Below are positions 24,866 to 35,287 of a stretch of 52,251 nucleotides of DNA, piece by piece. The notes below the pieces were generated by a model. The model saw only the letters and a list, made by a program, of their open reading frames with translations. It did not search any database and had not been told where the DNA came from. Origin of the DNA: an uncultured Pseudomonadota bacterium (GTDB lineage Bacteria > Pseudomonadota > Gammaproteobacteria > Competibacterales > Competibacteraceae); NCBI GenBank assembly GCA_903844665.1, contig CAIMUS010000132.1:1-52251 (forward strand), in the 5' to 3' direction. How positions within the stretch are numbered: the first letter of the stretch is position 1; each line of letters opens with the position of its first letter. Position numbers and translations under genes: made by a program.

Positions 24866-27800
24866 CTATTCTCCCAACGCCTTCAACCGGGCTTCGATGG
24901 CGGCTATCCAATCCTGTCTATCCGCTGGCAGCTTGCTCTTTGATTCGAGTTGACGGAGCACGGTCAGCGCCTGTCCATAGTTCAACCGGGCTGCAATCCT
25001 GCCTCCATCGCTGCCGGTGTCCGTTGCTTCGGCCAAGTTATAGGAGGCCACCACCAGATCGATCTGCCAGGTGACGTTGTCGGGATTACGCTGCGCCAGC
25101 GCTTCGGCGGTTATCAGGCTGGACTGGAAGGCGTTGGAGGCGCCTTTAAGGTCGCCACGCGCCCGCAACGCCTCGCCGACTTTGGTCTGGCTGATAAACA
25201 GATCGCGCTGCCAGGCAGCATCGGTGGGAACGCGCTGGCTCAATTTTTCCATCATCTCGCGACTCTTCTGGAAAGCGTCGAGAGCGCCTTGCAGGTCGCC
25301 GCGCGCCTGCAACACCTCACCTATTTTTTCATGGCTGTTGGACCAGTGACGCTGCCAGGCGGTATTGCCGGGATCGCGCGGGATGAGCTTATCCAACAGC
25401 TGACGGCCGGTCTGGAAGGAAGCGAGGGCGCCATCACGATCGCCTTTGGCCTGCAACGTCTCGCCGATCTTGTTGGAGTCGACGGCCAGCATGCCCTGCC
25501 ATTCGGTATTGTTGGGGTCGCGCTGGCTGAGTTTCTCCACGATCCGACGACCGCTCTGAAAAGCGGCCAGGGCATTATTGAAATCACCTTTGGCCTGCAG
25601 CGCCTCCCCGGATTGGTTATGGCTGCCGGCCAGATTGCGCTGCCACTCGGTATTGTTGGGATCGTTCTTGAGAAGTTGCTCCATGATTCTGCGGCCCGAC
25701 TGGAAGGCGGCGAAAGCGCCGTTGAAATCTCCCCGCGCCAGCAAGACTTCCCCAATCCGGTTCTGGCTGGTGAACAGGTCACGCTGCCAGTCGGCATTGT
25801 TGGGATCGCGCTTGGCGAGCTGCTCCATCAGCTTGTGGTCCGCCTGGAAGGCGGCGAGGGCGCCATTGAGATCGCCACGCGCCTGCGATAACTCGCCTAT
25901 CCTGCTCTGGATGATAAACAGGTCGCGCTGCCAGCCGGTATTGTCGGGATCGACTTCGGTAAGCTTTTCCAGTATCCGGCGGCTGCTCTGGAAAGCGGTG
26001 AGGGCGCCGTTGACGTCGTCACGCGCCTGCAGTAACTCTCCAATCCGGTTATGAGCGAAAGCCAGGTCGTGCTGCCAGTCGGCCTTGTTGGCGTCCTGCT
26101 GGGCAAGCTTCTCGATCACCTTGCGGGCGTTCTGAAAAGCGGTAAAGGCGCCGCTGGAGTTGCCGCCGGCCAGCATTGCCTCCCCGATCTTGTTATGGCT
26201 GACGAACAGGTCGCGCTGCCAGTCGGCATTGGCGGCATCGCGCTGAGTCAGTTTCTCGCGGATCTGCAGGCTGGTTCGATAGGCGCCGAGGGCGCCGTCG
26301 AGATCGCCGCGCGCCTGCAACACCTCGCCGGTCCGGTCATGGCCGAGGGCCAGAACCCGCTGCCACGAGGGATTGTCGGGCGTTTGTTGAACGGCCTGTT
26401 CGGCCAGCTTCAAACCGAGTTGATAGGACTGCCAGGCGTTGTCCAGATTGTTCTGCGCCCGCCAGAAATCGCCCTGGTTGAGGTAAATACCGGCACGCTG
26501 GATTTCCACCCCGGCTGTCTGCAGATCCGGTATTTGCTCAAGATAGCTGTTGATCCGGGGATACACGTCCCGCAGCACATCCAGGCGACCGAGAGGCTCT
26601 AGCTTGTCATGCAGATCATAGAGCAAATCGCCGAGCAAACCTTCGGCCTCGATCCAGGCCTTGGCGCCCTGTTCCACCGCCGCCGCCGACAACTGGTTTT
26701 TCTGTTCGGCCTCGGCGCGCGCCTGACTAAGCTGCGTGGCGTAGGCTTCGATTTGGCTGGCATGCTCCGCGGCCTGTTGCCGTTGCCAATGCCAGGCTCC
26801 GAATCCAAGGCCAGCCAATAACACTATCAGCCCCAGGCTGCCCTTAAGCCACTCTGGTGTGCGCCGGTTGCGCCGCACCGGTTGCGCCAGCATGGGGTGA
26901 CTCAGGGTGTAGTAGACACCTTCCGAGCGGGCCTGCCGGCTCAGCAAGCCGGCATCCGTCAAGTTTTGCAAGGCGGGCGCGCCGATTCCGTAGCGGCGCC
27001 TGATGAATGCTTCTTCCAGACCGATCCGATGGCTGGTGGAATCCACCAGTCCACGTTCACACAAAGCCCGGGCCCGCTGCCGCAGCTGCCAGCGTGGCAG
27101 GCTGTGCACCGTATCCCGATAGAACTGCTGCAACAGCCCTGCCAGGCCGGCCCGGCCACCCAGAGAGCGGGATTCGATCCGGTTATACTGCCGACCCTTG
27201 GCCTGTTCCTGGGCAATTCGCCGTTCCAGGCGGCGGCACAGGAGTTGTAGCGGCAAAGGGTCGATCGTCTCACCGGTTTTCTCTCCCAGAAAATCCAGCA
27301 TCTCCTTAACCGCCTCGGCCTCGTAAGCGAACGGCTGGGTAAGAAGGCCTTCCTGCGCCAGCCTGGCGGGTTCCACAATCGCCAGCCGGGCTTGCTCACG
27401 CTCCAGGGCGGTCAGCCGCAGACAATTGTCCAGAATCCCCGCTAGCGGCAGCGCCTGCACGGCGCCGAGACAGTCTTCCCGCACGCTCAGAACGATTTTT
27501 ATCGGTGTCGAAATCGCGTTCACCAAGGCGCTCAGCTCACCGGCAAGCCATTGCCGGACGTTCTCCGTCGATGGAATGCAGCAGGCCTCGAATTGGTCCA
27601 GCACCAATACCGGCGTCTGCGGGGAATCTTCGCGCGAGAAGACGGTGGTTCTGAAGAATGCCTCCAGGTTGCTGCCATCCTCAGGAGTATGGCTGATCCC
27701 GGCCGTCCGACACGCCGTGGCGATAGCATCGACGAGCGCTTCCGGCAAGGGCGCCGCCGGCATGGTTACCGCCAGGGGCAGCAGAGCCCGCTCCCGCAAG

Positions 27801-27994
27801 CGCGGCAATACCCCGACCTGAAGCAGCGAAGTCTTGCCGATCCCCGCCCGGCCGAACAGAACCACCAGCCGATGGTCCAGCACCTGCCGGCAGAGGGTCT
27901 CGATTTCCCATTCCCGCCCGAAAAACAGCCGCCGATCCGTTACCGTGTCCTGGAACGGTCGGGCGCCGGGATAGCGTGCTTGACGTTCGCTCAT
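24866..27994 (-). CDS. nSTAND-type NTPase with membrane segment and TPR-like repeats
   Basis: This is a 1042-residue multi-domain protein. The N-terminus reads YPGARPFQDT, then RLFFGREWEIETL, with a Walker A GRAGIGKT (48-55) and Walker B VLVLDQFEA. This is the pattern of novel STAND NTPase 1 domains. A winged-helix-like region and one predicted membrane segment (about 383-402, GLIVLLAGLGFGAWHW) follow. From about residue 480 come roughly ten repeats of about 50 residues with the core WQRDL..S...IGE.L.A.GD..GAL.AFQ, a TPR-like array. STAND proteins are sensors; some defend against phage, but no effector domain is recognised here. The start at 27994 (MSERQARY) fits the family. Confidence 0.83.
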   Translation of the reverse strand: MSERQARYPGARPFQDTVTDRRLFFGREWEIETLCRQVLDHRLVVLFGRAGIGKTSLLQVGVLPRLRERALLPLAVTMPAAPLPEALVDAIATACRTAGISHTPEDGSNLEAFFRTTVFSREDSPQTPVLVLDQFEACCIPSTENVRQWLAGELSALVNAISTPIKIVLSVREDCLGAVQALPLAGILDNCLRLTALEREQARLAIVEPARLAQEGLLTQPFAYEAEAVKEMLDFLGEKTGETIDPLPLQLLCRRLERRIAQEQAKGRQYNRIESRSLGGRAGLAGLLQQFYRDTVHSLPRWQLRQRARALCERGLVDSTSHRIGLEEAFIRRRYGIGAPALQNLTDAGLLSRQARSEGVYYTLSHPMLAQPVRRNRRTPEWLKGSLGLIVLLAGLGFGAWHWQRQQAAEHASQIEAYATQLSQARAEAEQKNQLSAAAVEQGAKAWIEAEGLLGDLLYDLHDKLEPLGRLDVLRDVYPRINSYLEQIPDLQTAGVEIQRAGIYLNQGDFWRAQNNLDNAWQSYQLGLKLAEQAVQQTPDNPSWQRVLALGHDRTGEVLQARGDLDGALGAYRTSLQIREKLTQRDAANADWQRDLFVSHNKIGEAMLAGGNSSGAFTAFQNARKVIEKLAQQDANKADWQHDLAFAHNRIGELLQARDDVNGALTAFQSSRRILEKLTEVDPDNTGWQRDLFIIQSRIGELSQARGDLNGALAAFQADHKLMEQLAKRDPNNADWQRDLFTSQNRIGEVLLARGDFNGAFAAFQSGRRIMEQLLKNDPNNTEWQRNLAGSHNQSGEALQAKGDFNNALAAFQSGRRIVEKLSQRDPNNTEWQGMLAVDSNKIGETLQAKGDRDGALASFQTGRQLLDKLIPRDPGNTAWQRHWSNSHEKIGEVLQARGDLQGALDAFQKSREMMEKLSQRVPTDAAWQRDLFISQTKVGEALRARGDLKGASNAFQSSLITAEALAQRNPDNVTWQIDLVVASYNLAEATDTGSDGGRIAARLNYGQALTVLRQLESKSKLPADRQDWIAAIEARLKALGE

Positions 27995-28027
27995 GCTGAT
28001 GCCATCCGTTTTTGCAGGTAAACGGGC

Positions 28028-28068
28028 AAAAAAAAGACCGGGTCAGAGGGAGGGGACCCGGTCAAAAA
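28028..28068 (-). terminator. Rho-independent terminator of the plsC operon
   Basis: Read on the minus strand, GACCGGGTC and GACCCGGTC form a 9-base stem with a 10-base loop, followed by eight T. It lies after plsC and before the nSTAND start, so it should end transcription of the glyQ-glyS-gmhB-plsC group. Confidence 0.85.
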
Positions 28069-28184
28069 CCACCAAAGGAGGATGTGCAACAGATCAAGGA
28101 GGAGAAAAGTCTGTGCACGGTGAACATTTTAGGGCTGGTGGTTAGAGTAAACATACTAATTTACCAAGTTATTCAGCCACTTAT

Positions 28185-28949
28185 TTATTCTGGTTTTGGC
28201 TGAGTCTGGCTGATGCGGGTCATGGTGTCCTCGATCCAGTCTTCCACCAGTCTGTTCAATTCTTTGGTTTTGCGGCCCTCGCCAGGAAGCAGCGGCCCGA
28301 ATACCAGTTCGATCGTGCCGGGGTACTTGATGAAACCACGCCGGGGCCAGAACTCCCCGGCGTTGTGGGCAACCGGCAGAATCGGGCAACCGCTGTTAAC
28401 GGCCAGCATGGCGCTGCTGCTGCCATAGACGCCACGTTCGCCAGGCGCGATCCGGCTTCCCTCGGGGAAAATGAGCACCCAACGCCCCTGTTTAAGCCGT
28501 TCCACCCCCTGCCGGATGACCTGCTTCAACGCCGCCGTAGCGGCCTTGCGGTCGATGGCGATCGGTTCCAGGGCCGCCATGGCCCAACCGAAAAAGGGAA
28601 CCACCAGCAGTTCCTTTTTTAAAACCCAGGTCAAGGGTGGCAGGAATTGCTGAAAATAGATGGTTTCCCAGGTCGACTGGTGCTTCGAGGCGATAATGAC
28701 AGCCTCTTCAGGGATATGCTCCAGGCCGCTGACATGGCAATCGATGTTGCAGGTTATTCTGAGCCACCAGATGACGAAGCGGCTCCAAAGTTGGGCGAAG
28801 CGGTAGCGGCGCTCGAACGGCAGCGGCCGGCACAACAAGACCCCTGTGCCGACCAGGATCAGCGAGATAATCATACCGGTCGAGAACAGCAGAGAACGTG
28901 TGAACAACAGGGCCGGACCGGGCTGTGAAACAGGAGCAGTTGTTATCAT
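28185..28949 (-). CDS. plsC: 1-acyl-sn-glycerol-3-phosphate acyltransferase (PlsC/LptA type)
   Basis: This is a 254-residue membrane acyltransferase that acylates lysophosphatidic acid in phospholipid synthesis. An N-terminal membrane segment (LLFSTGMIISLILVG) is followed by the catalytic block KHQSTWET, an H....E variant of the H....D motif common in PA0005-like enzymes. The second motif is FPEGSR. The start overlaps the stop of the upstream gmhB-like gene by 4 bases. The position next to gmhB and glyS matches the origin region of Pseudomonas. Confidence 0.9.
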   Translation of the reverse strand: MITTAPVSQPGPALLFTRSLLFSTGMIISLILVGTGVLLCRPLPFERRYRFAQLWSRFVIWWLRITCNIDCHVSGLEHIPEEAVIIASKHQSTWETIYFQQFLPPLTWVLKKELLVVPFFGWAMAALEPIAIDRKAATAALKQVIRQGVERLKQGRWVLIFPEGSRIAPGERGVYGSSSAMLAVNSGCPILPVAHNAGEFWPRRGFIKYPGTIELVFGPLLPGEGRKTKELNRLVEDWIEDTMTRISQTQPKPE

Positions 28950-29488
28950 TGCCGTACGGAATCGGGTTGAGCCAGGATAAAGTCAGCGACGGCTGGCAGA
29001 TCGTCGAAGACCAGCGCGGGATCCGCCAGGACGGTAGTTTCCGCCGGAATAACCTCGCCCGCGTCCAGGCGCACCAGAATAGGGATGGCGCCCGCCCTCT
29101 GGGCGGCCTGAAAATCGGACCCGGCGACGCCGACGACAGGCACTCCTTGCAAACTGGTTCTCAGCCGCCAGCGAATCTCCTCCAGCATCAGGTTAAAGCA
29201 AACGCCGATATCATCGGCCTGTTCGTCGCCGGCGTTAAAAAAGATCGCCTCGATCAATCCTCCCGCTTCTACTGCCAGACAATGCATCCTCTCATGAATC
29301 CGATTCAGGGTTTCTATGGATATCATCGGGCCAGGGCAGGTTATCGCCACCAGATGGTAACCGGCATTCGTCAGGCGGGCGACCGCCTCCAGGCTGCCGG
29401 GAACGGGAACCCACGCCTCGGCCGATTCGACCGGCAGGGCGGGGTTGTGAGTGATGACGACATCACGGGCCAATATGATCAACTTCAT
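28946..29488 (-). CDS. GmhB-like HAD protein lacking the catalytic nucleophile
   Basis: This is a 180-residue protein in the syntenic place of gmhB (heptose-bisphosphate phosphatase). The framework fits: MKLIILARD, then EAWVPVPGSLEAVARLTNAGY, HERMHCLAVEAGG and DAGEVIPAETTVLADPALVFDDL. GmhB starts with the HAD motif DRDG; here D7 is replaced by alanine (ARDV), with D9 kept. The usual T.Q.G motif is ITCPGP, the zinc-binding C.C.KP loop is missing, and GDS..D is GVAGSDF. It cannot be a normal phosphatase. The frame is open and coupled to plsC, so the protein is probably made and may have another role. The parS site at 29498 lies upstream. Confidence 0.8.
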   Translation of the reverse strand: MKLIILARDVVITHNPALPVESAEAWVPVPGSLEAVARLTNAGYHLVAITCPGPMISIETLNRIHERMHCLAVEAGGLIEAIFFNAGDEQADDIGVCFNLMLEEIRWRLRTSLQGVPVVGVAGSDFQAAQRAGAIPILVRLDAGEVIPAETTVLADPALVFDDLPAVADFILAQPDSVRQ

Positions 29489-29497
29489 CGTAATCGA

Positions 29498-29513
29498 TGT
29501 TTCACGTGAAACC
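29498..29513. promoter_or_regulatory. parS site 4
   Basis: TGTTTCACGTGAAACC differs from the consensus only in the last base. It lies between glyS and the gmhB-like start. Confidence 0.82.
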
Positions 29514-29549
29514 ACTTGACCGCCAGGCAGTCCCCGGCAATGCTTCCGC

Positions 29550-31619
29550 TCAATCCTGCAAGCGCGAAAAATCCGCCACCCGCAGGAATAGGCTGCTCAG
29601 TTCGTTGAGCAGGGCGATGCGATTATCCCGCAGAGCGGCATCGTCCGCCATGACCATGACCTTGTCGAAGAAGTTATCCACCGGCTCGCGCAGCGCCACC
29701 AGCCGGTTGAGGGCCGTGTTGTACAGCCCGGTTTCCATCAACGGAGTGACTTCGGAGGATAGTTCCACCAGACGACCGGCCAGGGTCTGTTCCGCCTCTT
29801 CCCGCAACAGGTCGGGGCGCACTTTGAAGGGGAGCGTGCCTTCCACTTTTTTGAGAATATTGCGGATACGCTTGTTGGCGGCCGCCAGGCTTGCCCCTTC
29901 CGGCAAGCGTCGGAATTCCGCCACCGCGCGGATTCGGCGGTCCGCATCCAGCGGGCGGGCAGGACGGCAACCGAGCACGGCTTCGATGTTATCGGGGCGG
30001 AAGCCCTGTTCCAGATAGTAGCCACGTAGACGTTCCATTACGAACTCGAATACCTGAGCGACCGACTTGCGGGCTTCCACTGCGGGTTCGAAGTGTCTGG
30101 CGGCGCACTCCAGCAGTTCCGCCAGGTCAAGGTTCATTTCCACTTCGATCAAAATGCGCAAGACGCCCAACGCCGCCCGCCGCAGGGCGAAGGGATCCTT
30201 GGCGCCGGAAGGTCCTTGCCCAATGGTGAAGATACCCACCAGGGTATCCAATCGATCCGCCAGCGCCAGCGCCCGTCCGGTGGCGGTCCGGGGCAGTTCA
30301 TCGCCCGAGAAACGGGGCAGGTACTGGTCCTCCAGTGCCTGGGACACTTCCCTGGCCTCGCCGTCATGCTCGGCGTAATAGCGGCCCATGATGCCCTGCA
30401 ATTCGGGGAATTCCTGCACCATCTGGGTCAACAGATCGCACTTGGCCAGGCGCGCCGCCCGTTCCGCCCAGTCGGGATTGCCGCCGCTATGCCCGGCGAT
30501 AAAGCGGGCCAGGGGAGCCATTCGTTCGCATTTATCGTGCAGACTGCCCAACCGTTGCTGAAACACCACGCCCTTGAGGGCATCCTGACGTTCGGCCAGC
30601 GGTTGCTTGCGATCCTGCAGCCAGAAAAACTCCGCGTCGCTGAAGCGGGGTCGGATAACCCGCTCGTTGCCGGCCCGAACTTGGGCGGGATCCCGGCTTT
30701 CCAGATTGGCGATGGTGATAAAGTGAGGCATCAGGCGGGCGGCCGTATCGACCACGGGAAAATATTTCTGATTGCCTTGCATGGTGCTGATCAGGGCTTC
30801 GGATGGCACATTCAGAAAACGCCGTTCGAAATTGCCCATCAGGGCAACCGGCCATTCCACCAGGGAGGTGACCTCGTCCAGCAGGGCCGGGTCGATAATC
30901 ACCCGGCCGTTGACCTGGCGGGCCGCGGTCTGGGCCTGGGCGCGGATACGCTCGCGCCTGAGCTCGAAATCGGCAATGACCTTGCCCTCGCTTTCCAGCA
31001 GGGAAGCGTAGTCTCGCGGCTCCACAATAGTGATGGGCTGGGGCCGCATAAAGCGGTGGCCGCGGGTCTGCCGCCCGGCGGTCGCGCCCAGGATAGTGGC
31101 CGGGATCACCTCGTCGCCTGACAGCAGTACCAGCCAGTGCACCGGGCGGACGAATTCATCGTCCCGGTCCGCCCAACGCATCCGCTTGGGGATAGGCAGA
31201 CCGGCCAGGGCGGTTTCCACCAGGGAAGGGATCAGGTCGACGGTGGCCGCGCCGGGTTCGGCGCCGACATGGACCAGCCAGGCGCCCTTGTCGGTTTCCA
31301 GGGTTTGCAGTTCACCCACCGCCACCCCGCAGGAACGGGCGAAACCGGTGGCCGCCGCCGTGGGACGGCCGTCCTTATCGTAGGCGGCGCTCAGCGCCGG
31401 CCCACGCCGCTCCTGGCGGCGCTCGGGTTGCGTGGTGGCCACATCATGCACCAGCACCGCCAGCCGTCGGGGGGTGGCGTAAGGCTTGATGGCGCCGAAT
31501 TCCAGACCGGCTTTGGTCAAGCCCTCCTGAATGCCCTGGGCGAAGGCTTCCGATAAGGTCTTTAACGCTTTGGGGGGCAACTCTTCGGTACCCAGTTCGA
31601 TCAGTAAATCCTTACGCAT
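29550..31619 (-). CDS. glyS: Glycine--tRNA ligase beta subunit
   Basis: This is a 689-residue beta subunit of the tetrameric alpha2-beta2 glycyl-tRNA synthetase. It starts with [17 protein letters not shown], contains [19 protein letters not shown] and [12 protein letters not shown], and ends with the anticodon-binding region ([11 protein letters not shown]). The start at 31619 overlaps the end of glyQ by 8 bases, as expected for the pair; the upstream extension of the frame lies within glyQ. Length is normal. Confidence 0.95.
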   Translation of the reverse strand: MRKDLLIELGTEELPPKALKTLSEAFAQGIQEGLTKAGLEFGAIKPYATPRRLAVLVHDVATTQPERRQERRGPALSAAYDKDGRPTAAATGFARSCGVAVGELQTLETDKGAWLVHVGAEPGAATVDLIPSLVETALAGLPIPKRMRWADRDDEFVRPVHWLVLLSGDEVIPATILGATAGRQTRGHRFMRPQPITIVEPRDYASLLESEGKVIADFELRRERIRAQAQTAARQVNGRVIIDPALLDEVTSLVEWPVALMGNFERRFLNVPSEALISTMQGNQKYFPVVDTAARLMPHFITIANLESRDPAQVRAGNERVIRPRFSDAEFFWLQDRKQPLAERQDALKGVVFQQRLGSLHDKCERMAPLARFIAGHSGGNPDWAERAARLAKCDLLTQMVQEFPELQGIMGRYYAEHDGEAREVSQALEDQYLPRFSGDELPRTATGRALALADRLDTLVGIFTIGQGPSGAKDPFALRRAALGVLRILIEVEMNLDLAELLECAARHFEPAVEARKSVAQVFEFVMERLRGYYLEQGFRPDNIEAVLGCRPARPLDADRRIRAVAEFRRLPEGASLAAANKRIRNILKKVEGTLPFKVRPDLLREEAEQTLAGRLVELSSEVTPLMETGLYNTALNRLVALREPVDNFFDKVMVMADDAALRDNRIALLNELSSLFLRVADFSRLQD

Positions 31620-32523
31620 GGGCGGTTTCCTCGGCTTTGCAGAGTGGGAATCCCAGCGCCCGGCGGGCTTCGTAATAAGCCTGAGCCACCGTCCGGGCCA
31701 GGTTGCGCACGCGCAGGATATAGCGTTGTCGCTCGGTGACCGACAATGCCTTGCGGGCATCCAACAGATTGAAGGTATGGGACGCCTTCAATGTCATCTC
31801 GTAAGCGGGCAGAGGCAGGCCGAGTTCGAGCAGACGCCGGCTTTCCGCTTCGCAGGTGTCGAACCAGAAAAACAGCGCGCCGGTATCGGCCTGTTCGAAG
31901 TTATAGGTAGACATTTCCACTTCGTTCTGGTGGAACACATCGCCATAGGTGATCTTTCCCAGCGGGCCGTCGGTCCAGGTCAGATCGTAGACGCTTTCGA
32001 CGCCTTGCAGGTACATGGCGATGCGCTCCAGACCATAAGTCAATTCGCCCATGACCGGCTTGCAATCGAGGCCGCCGGCCTGCTGGAAATAGGTAAACTG
32101 GGTGACCTCCATGCCGTTCAGCCAGATTTCCCAGCCCAGCCCCCAGGCGCCCAGGGTGGGCGATTCCCAGTTGTCCTCGACGAAACGGATATCATGGATC
32201 AGCGGGTCGATGCCCAGGTATTTCAGGGAATCCAAATATAACTCCTGGAGTTCCAAGGGCGCCGGCTTGATCACCACCTGGAATTGATAGTAATGCTGCA
32301 GGCGGTTGGGGTTGTCGCCGTAGCGGCCATCGGTGGGCCGGCGGGAGGGCTGCACGTAGGCCGCGCTCCACGGTTCCGGACCGATAGCGCGCAAAAAAGT
32401 GGCCGGATGGAAAGTGCCGGCTCCCACTTCCATATCGTAAGGCTGCAGCAGCACGCACCCCTGCTCAGCCCAGTATTCTTGCAGGGCCAGGATCAGCCCC
32501 TGAAATGTCGATACATCGCGCAC
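31612..32523 (-). CDS. glyQ: Glycine--tRNA ligase alpha subunit
   Basis: This is a 303-residue alpha subunit with the catalytic core of glycyl-tRNA synthetase. The conserved blocks are [35 protein letters not shown] and [20 protein letters not shown]. It pairs with glyS downstream. It has probably the first promoter of the glyQ-glyS-gmhB-plsC unit in 32524-32680. Confidence 0.96.
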   Translation of the reverse strand: MRDVSTFQGLILALQEYWAEQGCVLLQPYDMEVGAGTFHPATFLRAIGPEPWSAAYVQPSRRPTDGRYGDNPNRLQHYYQFQVVIKPAPLELQELYLDSLKYLGIDPLIHDIRFVEDNWESPTLGAWGLGWEIWLNGMEVTQFTYFQQAGGLDCKPVMGELTYGLERIAMYLQGVESVYDLTWTDGPLGKITYGDVFHQNEVEMSTYNFEQADTGALFFWFDTCEAESRRLLELGLPLPAYEMTLKASHTFNLLDARKALSVTERQRYILRVRNLARTVAQAYYEARRALGFPLCKAEETAHA

Positions 32524-32684
32524 GGGCGCCTCCAGGTTACAGACGGGGCAAACAGCGGCCCCACATATTCTTACTTATCACACAATCAGGCTGGCAAGTA
32601 TAGCCTGTAGCGGGTTTTGGATTCACCTGCTGCATGCGGCAGAATGCAGTGTTGGCCGGTGCGGCAAGATCGATTCTGTGATTT

Positions 32685-32700
32685 GGTTTCACGTGAAACA
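32685..32700. promoter_or_regulatory. parS site 5
   Basis: GGTTTCACGTGAAACA differs from consensus only in the first base. It is upstream of glyQ, in the divergent region. Confidence 0.85.
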
Positions 32701-32735
32701 TTCAGCCCTTATGACCAATCCTGTGCTGATTAGAA

Positions 32736-32751
32736 TGTTTCACGTGAAACA
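32736..32751. promoter_or_regulatory. parS site 6
   Basis: TGTTTCACGTGAAACA is a perfect parS match, 51 bases from site 5. The region 32524-32980 holds no gene besides the two parS sites and the outward promoters. Confidence 0.92.
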
Positions 32752-32980
32752 AAGTGGAGCCGGCTTCCAGCCGGCTTACCGGCCCTTTGACTGTAAACAT
32801 CCGCAAGCCATGGCGCCACCCGGCAAGCCTGGGTTAAGATGCGCGTCATCAGGCTTCGTTCCAGCCTGCCCCCCGGTAACTCAATCCCGTCCTTCGAGCA
32901 TCCGGATTCTTGCTTCCAAGGGCCTGCCAGGGGCAGGAAGTGCAAACACAGCGGTTGATCCGCTTGGGGAGACATCACTA

Positions 32981-33766
32981 ATGACGTATGAAAATATTCT
33001 GGCCGAAACCCGTGGCAAAGTCGGTCTGGTTACCCTGAATCGTCCCAAGGCCCTGAACGCCCTGTCGCTCGCCATGATGCGGGAAATCGGCAAGGCTTTG
33101 GATGCTTTCGAACAGGACGATGCCATCGGCGCAGTGGTCATGACCGGCAGCGACCGGGCTTTCGCCGCCGGCGCCGATATCCGCGATTTGCAGGAAAAGG
33201 AATTTATGCATCTGTTCCTGGCGGATTTCCCGCATGGTCCCACCGAAGGCTGGCACAGCCTCAACACCATGCGCAAGCCTGTCATTGCCGCGGTGGCCGG
33301 CCTGGCCCTGGGGGGAGGCTGTGAGATGGCAATGGCCTGCGATATGATCATTGCCGCCGAAAACGCCAGGTTCGGCCAGCCGGAAATCAAGCTCGGCACC
33401 ATGCCGGGCGCCGGTGGCACCCAGCGTCTGACCCGGACGATCGGCAAGGCCAAAGCCATGGACCTCTGCCTCACCGGACGAATGATGGATGTCCAGGAAG
33501 CGGAACGTTCCGGACTGGTCAGCCGGATCGTTCCCGTGGCCGAACTGCTGGACGAAGCGCTCAAGGTCGCTGACACCATCGCCAATATGTCACGGCCGGT
33601 GGTCTATCTGGTCAAGGAAGCGGTGAACGTCTCGTTCTCCAGTACCTTGCAGGAAGGGCTGCGCTTCGAGAGCCGGGCGTTTCATTCCACCTTTGCCACC
33701 GAAGACCGCAGGGAAGGCATGGCCGCTTTCGTGGAGAAGCGCGAACCGCAGTTCAAGCATCGTTGA
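32981..33766 (+). CDS. Enoyl-CoA hydratase
   Basis: This is a 261-residue crotonase-fold protein that adds water to 2-enoyl-CoA in beta-oxidation. The oxyanion-hole block is [12 protein letters not shown], and the active-site glutamates fall in [15 protein letters not shown] and [15 protein letters not shown]. The start at 32981 has GGGGAG about 10 bases upstream; the long frame before it reads through parS sequence and has no similarity. No other fatty-acid gene is adjacent. Confidence 0.92.
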   Translation: MTYENILAETRGKVGLVTLNRPKALNALSLAMMREIGKALDAFEQDDAIGAVVMTGSDRAFAAGADIRDLQEKEFMHLFLADFPHGPTEGWHSLNTMRKPVIAAVAGLALGGGCEMAMACDMIIAAENARFGQPEIKLGTMPGAGGTQRLTRTIGKAKAMDLCLTGRMMDVQEAERSGLVSRIVPVAELLDEALKVADTIANMSRPVVYLVKEAVNVSFSSTLQEGLRFESRAFHSTFATEDRREGMAAFVEKREPQFKHR

Positions 33767-33898
33767 TGCTTTGACGCTGCCGGGATTGCCTGCCTTTATA
33801 GGCCGGCGTCCCGGCGGCGTATAAAGCACTCTTTGCTGGTCGAATCATCGATTGATAGCAGCAACGGCATCATCCCTTACCGCCAGAGGAGGTCAACG

Positions 33899-34201
33899 AT
33901 GGACGAGCAAACCCGGATCGAACTGGAAGCCGCGGTATTCCGCCACCTGGTCAGCCATTTACGGGAGCGCACGGATGTACAGAATATCGATCTGATGAAT
34001 CTGGCGGGATTCTGCCGTAATTGCCTGTCCAAGTGGTATCGGGCGGCGGCGGCGGAGCAAGGGTTAGCGCTGGATTACGAAGCCGCCCGCGAGATTGTTT
34101 ACGGCATGCCTTATGAGGAATGGAAGGCATGCTATCAGCGGGAAGCCACACCCGAACAACAGGCTGTGTTCGCGGAAGCCAGTCAACACGCTCCGATCTG
34201 A
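33899..34201 (+). CDS. DUF1244 family protein
   Basis: This is a 100-residue protein of the DUF1244 family: [20 protein letters not shown], then [15 protein letters not shown] and [13 protein letters not shown]. The family is small, helical and of unknown role. An excellent AGAGGAGG sits 6 bases before the ATG. Its stop codon shares one base with the moaA start, so the two are coupled. Confidence 0.88.
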   Translation: MDEQTRIELEAAVFRHLVSHLRERTDVQNIDLMNLAGFCRNCLSKWYRAAAAEQGLALDYEAAREIVYGMPYEEWKACYQREATPEQQAVFAEASQHAPI

Positions 34202-35244
34202 TGACTATCCTTGCGAGGTCAGCCGACGTGTATTCCGACCCTGCCGTGCCCACTGCTCCTCGCCTGCTGGATCGCTTCGGGCGTCATGTCACCTATGTGC
34301 GCCTGTCGGTCACGGACCGTTGCGATTTTCGCTGCGTCTATTGCATGAGCGAGGACATGATCTTTCTGCCGCGTGCGCAGATCCTGACGCTGGAGGAAAT
34401 AGCCGAACTGGGGCGGGCTTTCGTCGAACTGGGCGTGCGCAAAATTCGTATCACCGGCGGCGAGCCTCTGGTGCGCAAGAACGTGCTCTGGTTATTACAG
34501 GAACTGGGGGGTTTGCCCGACCTGAGGGAACTGGTGCTGACCACCAACGGTTCGCAATTGGAGAAACTGGCGCCCGCCCTCAAGGACGCCGGGGTCAAGC
34601 GCATCAATATCAGCCTGGACAGCCTGCAAGCGGAACGTTTCCGGCGGATCACCCGGGTGGGCGATCTGGACAAAGTGTTGCGCGGCATCCGCGCGGCGCA
34701 AACGGCAGGTTTCGGGCGGCTCAAGCTGAACGCGGTGATCCTGAAAAACCGCAATCATGATGAAGTGGTGGATCTGGCCCGATTCGCCCTCGCTAATGGC
34801 ATGGACATCAGTTACATCGAGGAAATGCCGCTGGGCACGATCGGCGATCACGACCGGGCCGAGGCCTATTATTCCAGTAACCAGATCCGCGCCGATCTGG
34901 AACAGCATTTCACCCTGCTGCCCACGGCGGAGACCACCGGAGGGCCGTCGCGGTATTACCGGATTCCGGGCTATGGTTCGCGCATCGGCTTTATTTCCCC
35001 GCACAGCCATAACTTCTGCGGCACCTGCAACCGGGTACGGGTGACCGCCGAGGGTCGCTTGCTGCTCTGCCTGGGGCAGGAACATTCGGTGGATTTGCGC
35101 CAAGTGCTGCGGGCCCATCCCGGCGACCGGGAACGTCTCCGGCAGGCCATCATCCGGGCGATGGAGATCAAGCCGCAGGGCCATGATTTCAACCTGCAAG
35201 CCCAGCCGGTGATTCTGCGTCACATGAATCTTACTGGCGGATGA
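34201..35244 (+). CDS. moaA: GTP 3',8-cyclase MoaA
   Basis: This is a 347-residue radical SAM enzyme for the first step of molybdenum cofactor synthesis. The SAM cluster motif is CDFRCVYC (C41, C45, C48). [10 protein letters not shown] follows. The second cluster is held by [12 protein letters not shown] and LLLCLG. It ends in GG, as active MoaA proteins do. The start at 34201 overlaps the DUF1244 stop. Other moa genes are not in the window. Confidence 0.94.
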   Translation: MTILARSADVYSDPAVPTAPRLLDRFGRHVTYVRLSVTDRCDFRCVYCMSEDMIFLPRAQILTLEEIAELGRAFVELGVRKIRITGGEPLVRKNVLWLLQELGGLPDLRELVLTTNGSQLEKLAPALKDAGVKRINISLDSLQAERFRRITRVGDLDKVLRGIRAAQTAGFGRLKLNAVILKNRNHDEVVDLARFALANGMDISYIEEMPLGTIGDHDRAEAYYSSNQIRADLEQHFTLLPTAETTGGPSRYYRIPGYGSRIGFISPHSHNFCGTCNRVRVTAEGRLLLCLGQEHSVDLRQVLRAHPGDRERLRQAIIRAMEIKPQGHDFNLQAQPVILRHMNLTGG

Positions 35245-35287
35245 TGAACGCTGTGGTTCCGGTCAGTCCTGACTGTGGAGTATGACG

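Noticed and set aside
24950-25891. Long plus-strand open frame (313 codons)
   Set aside because: It is the antisense of the TPR array of the nSTAND gene; the repeated pattern and GC-rich codon positions keep it open. No family likeness.
25000-26500. Regularly spaced repeats that could suggest a CRISPR array
   Set aside because: The period is about 150 bases and in frame; the repeats encode TPR-like protein units.
30093-31121. Long plus-strand open frame (342 codons)
   Set aside because: Antisense of glyS.
32678-32980. N-terminal extension of enoyl-CoA hydratase
   Set aside because: It translates the parS sites and lacks similarity; the start at 32981 has a good ribosome site.
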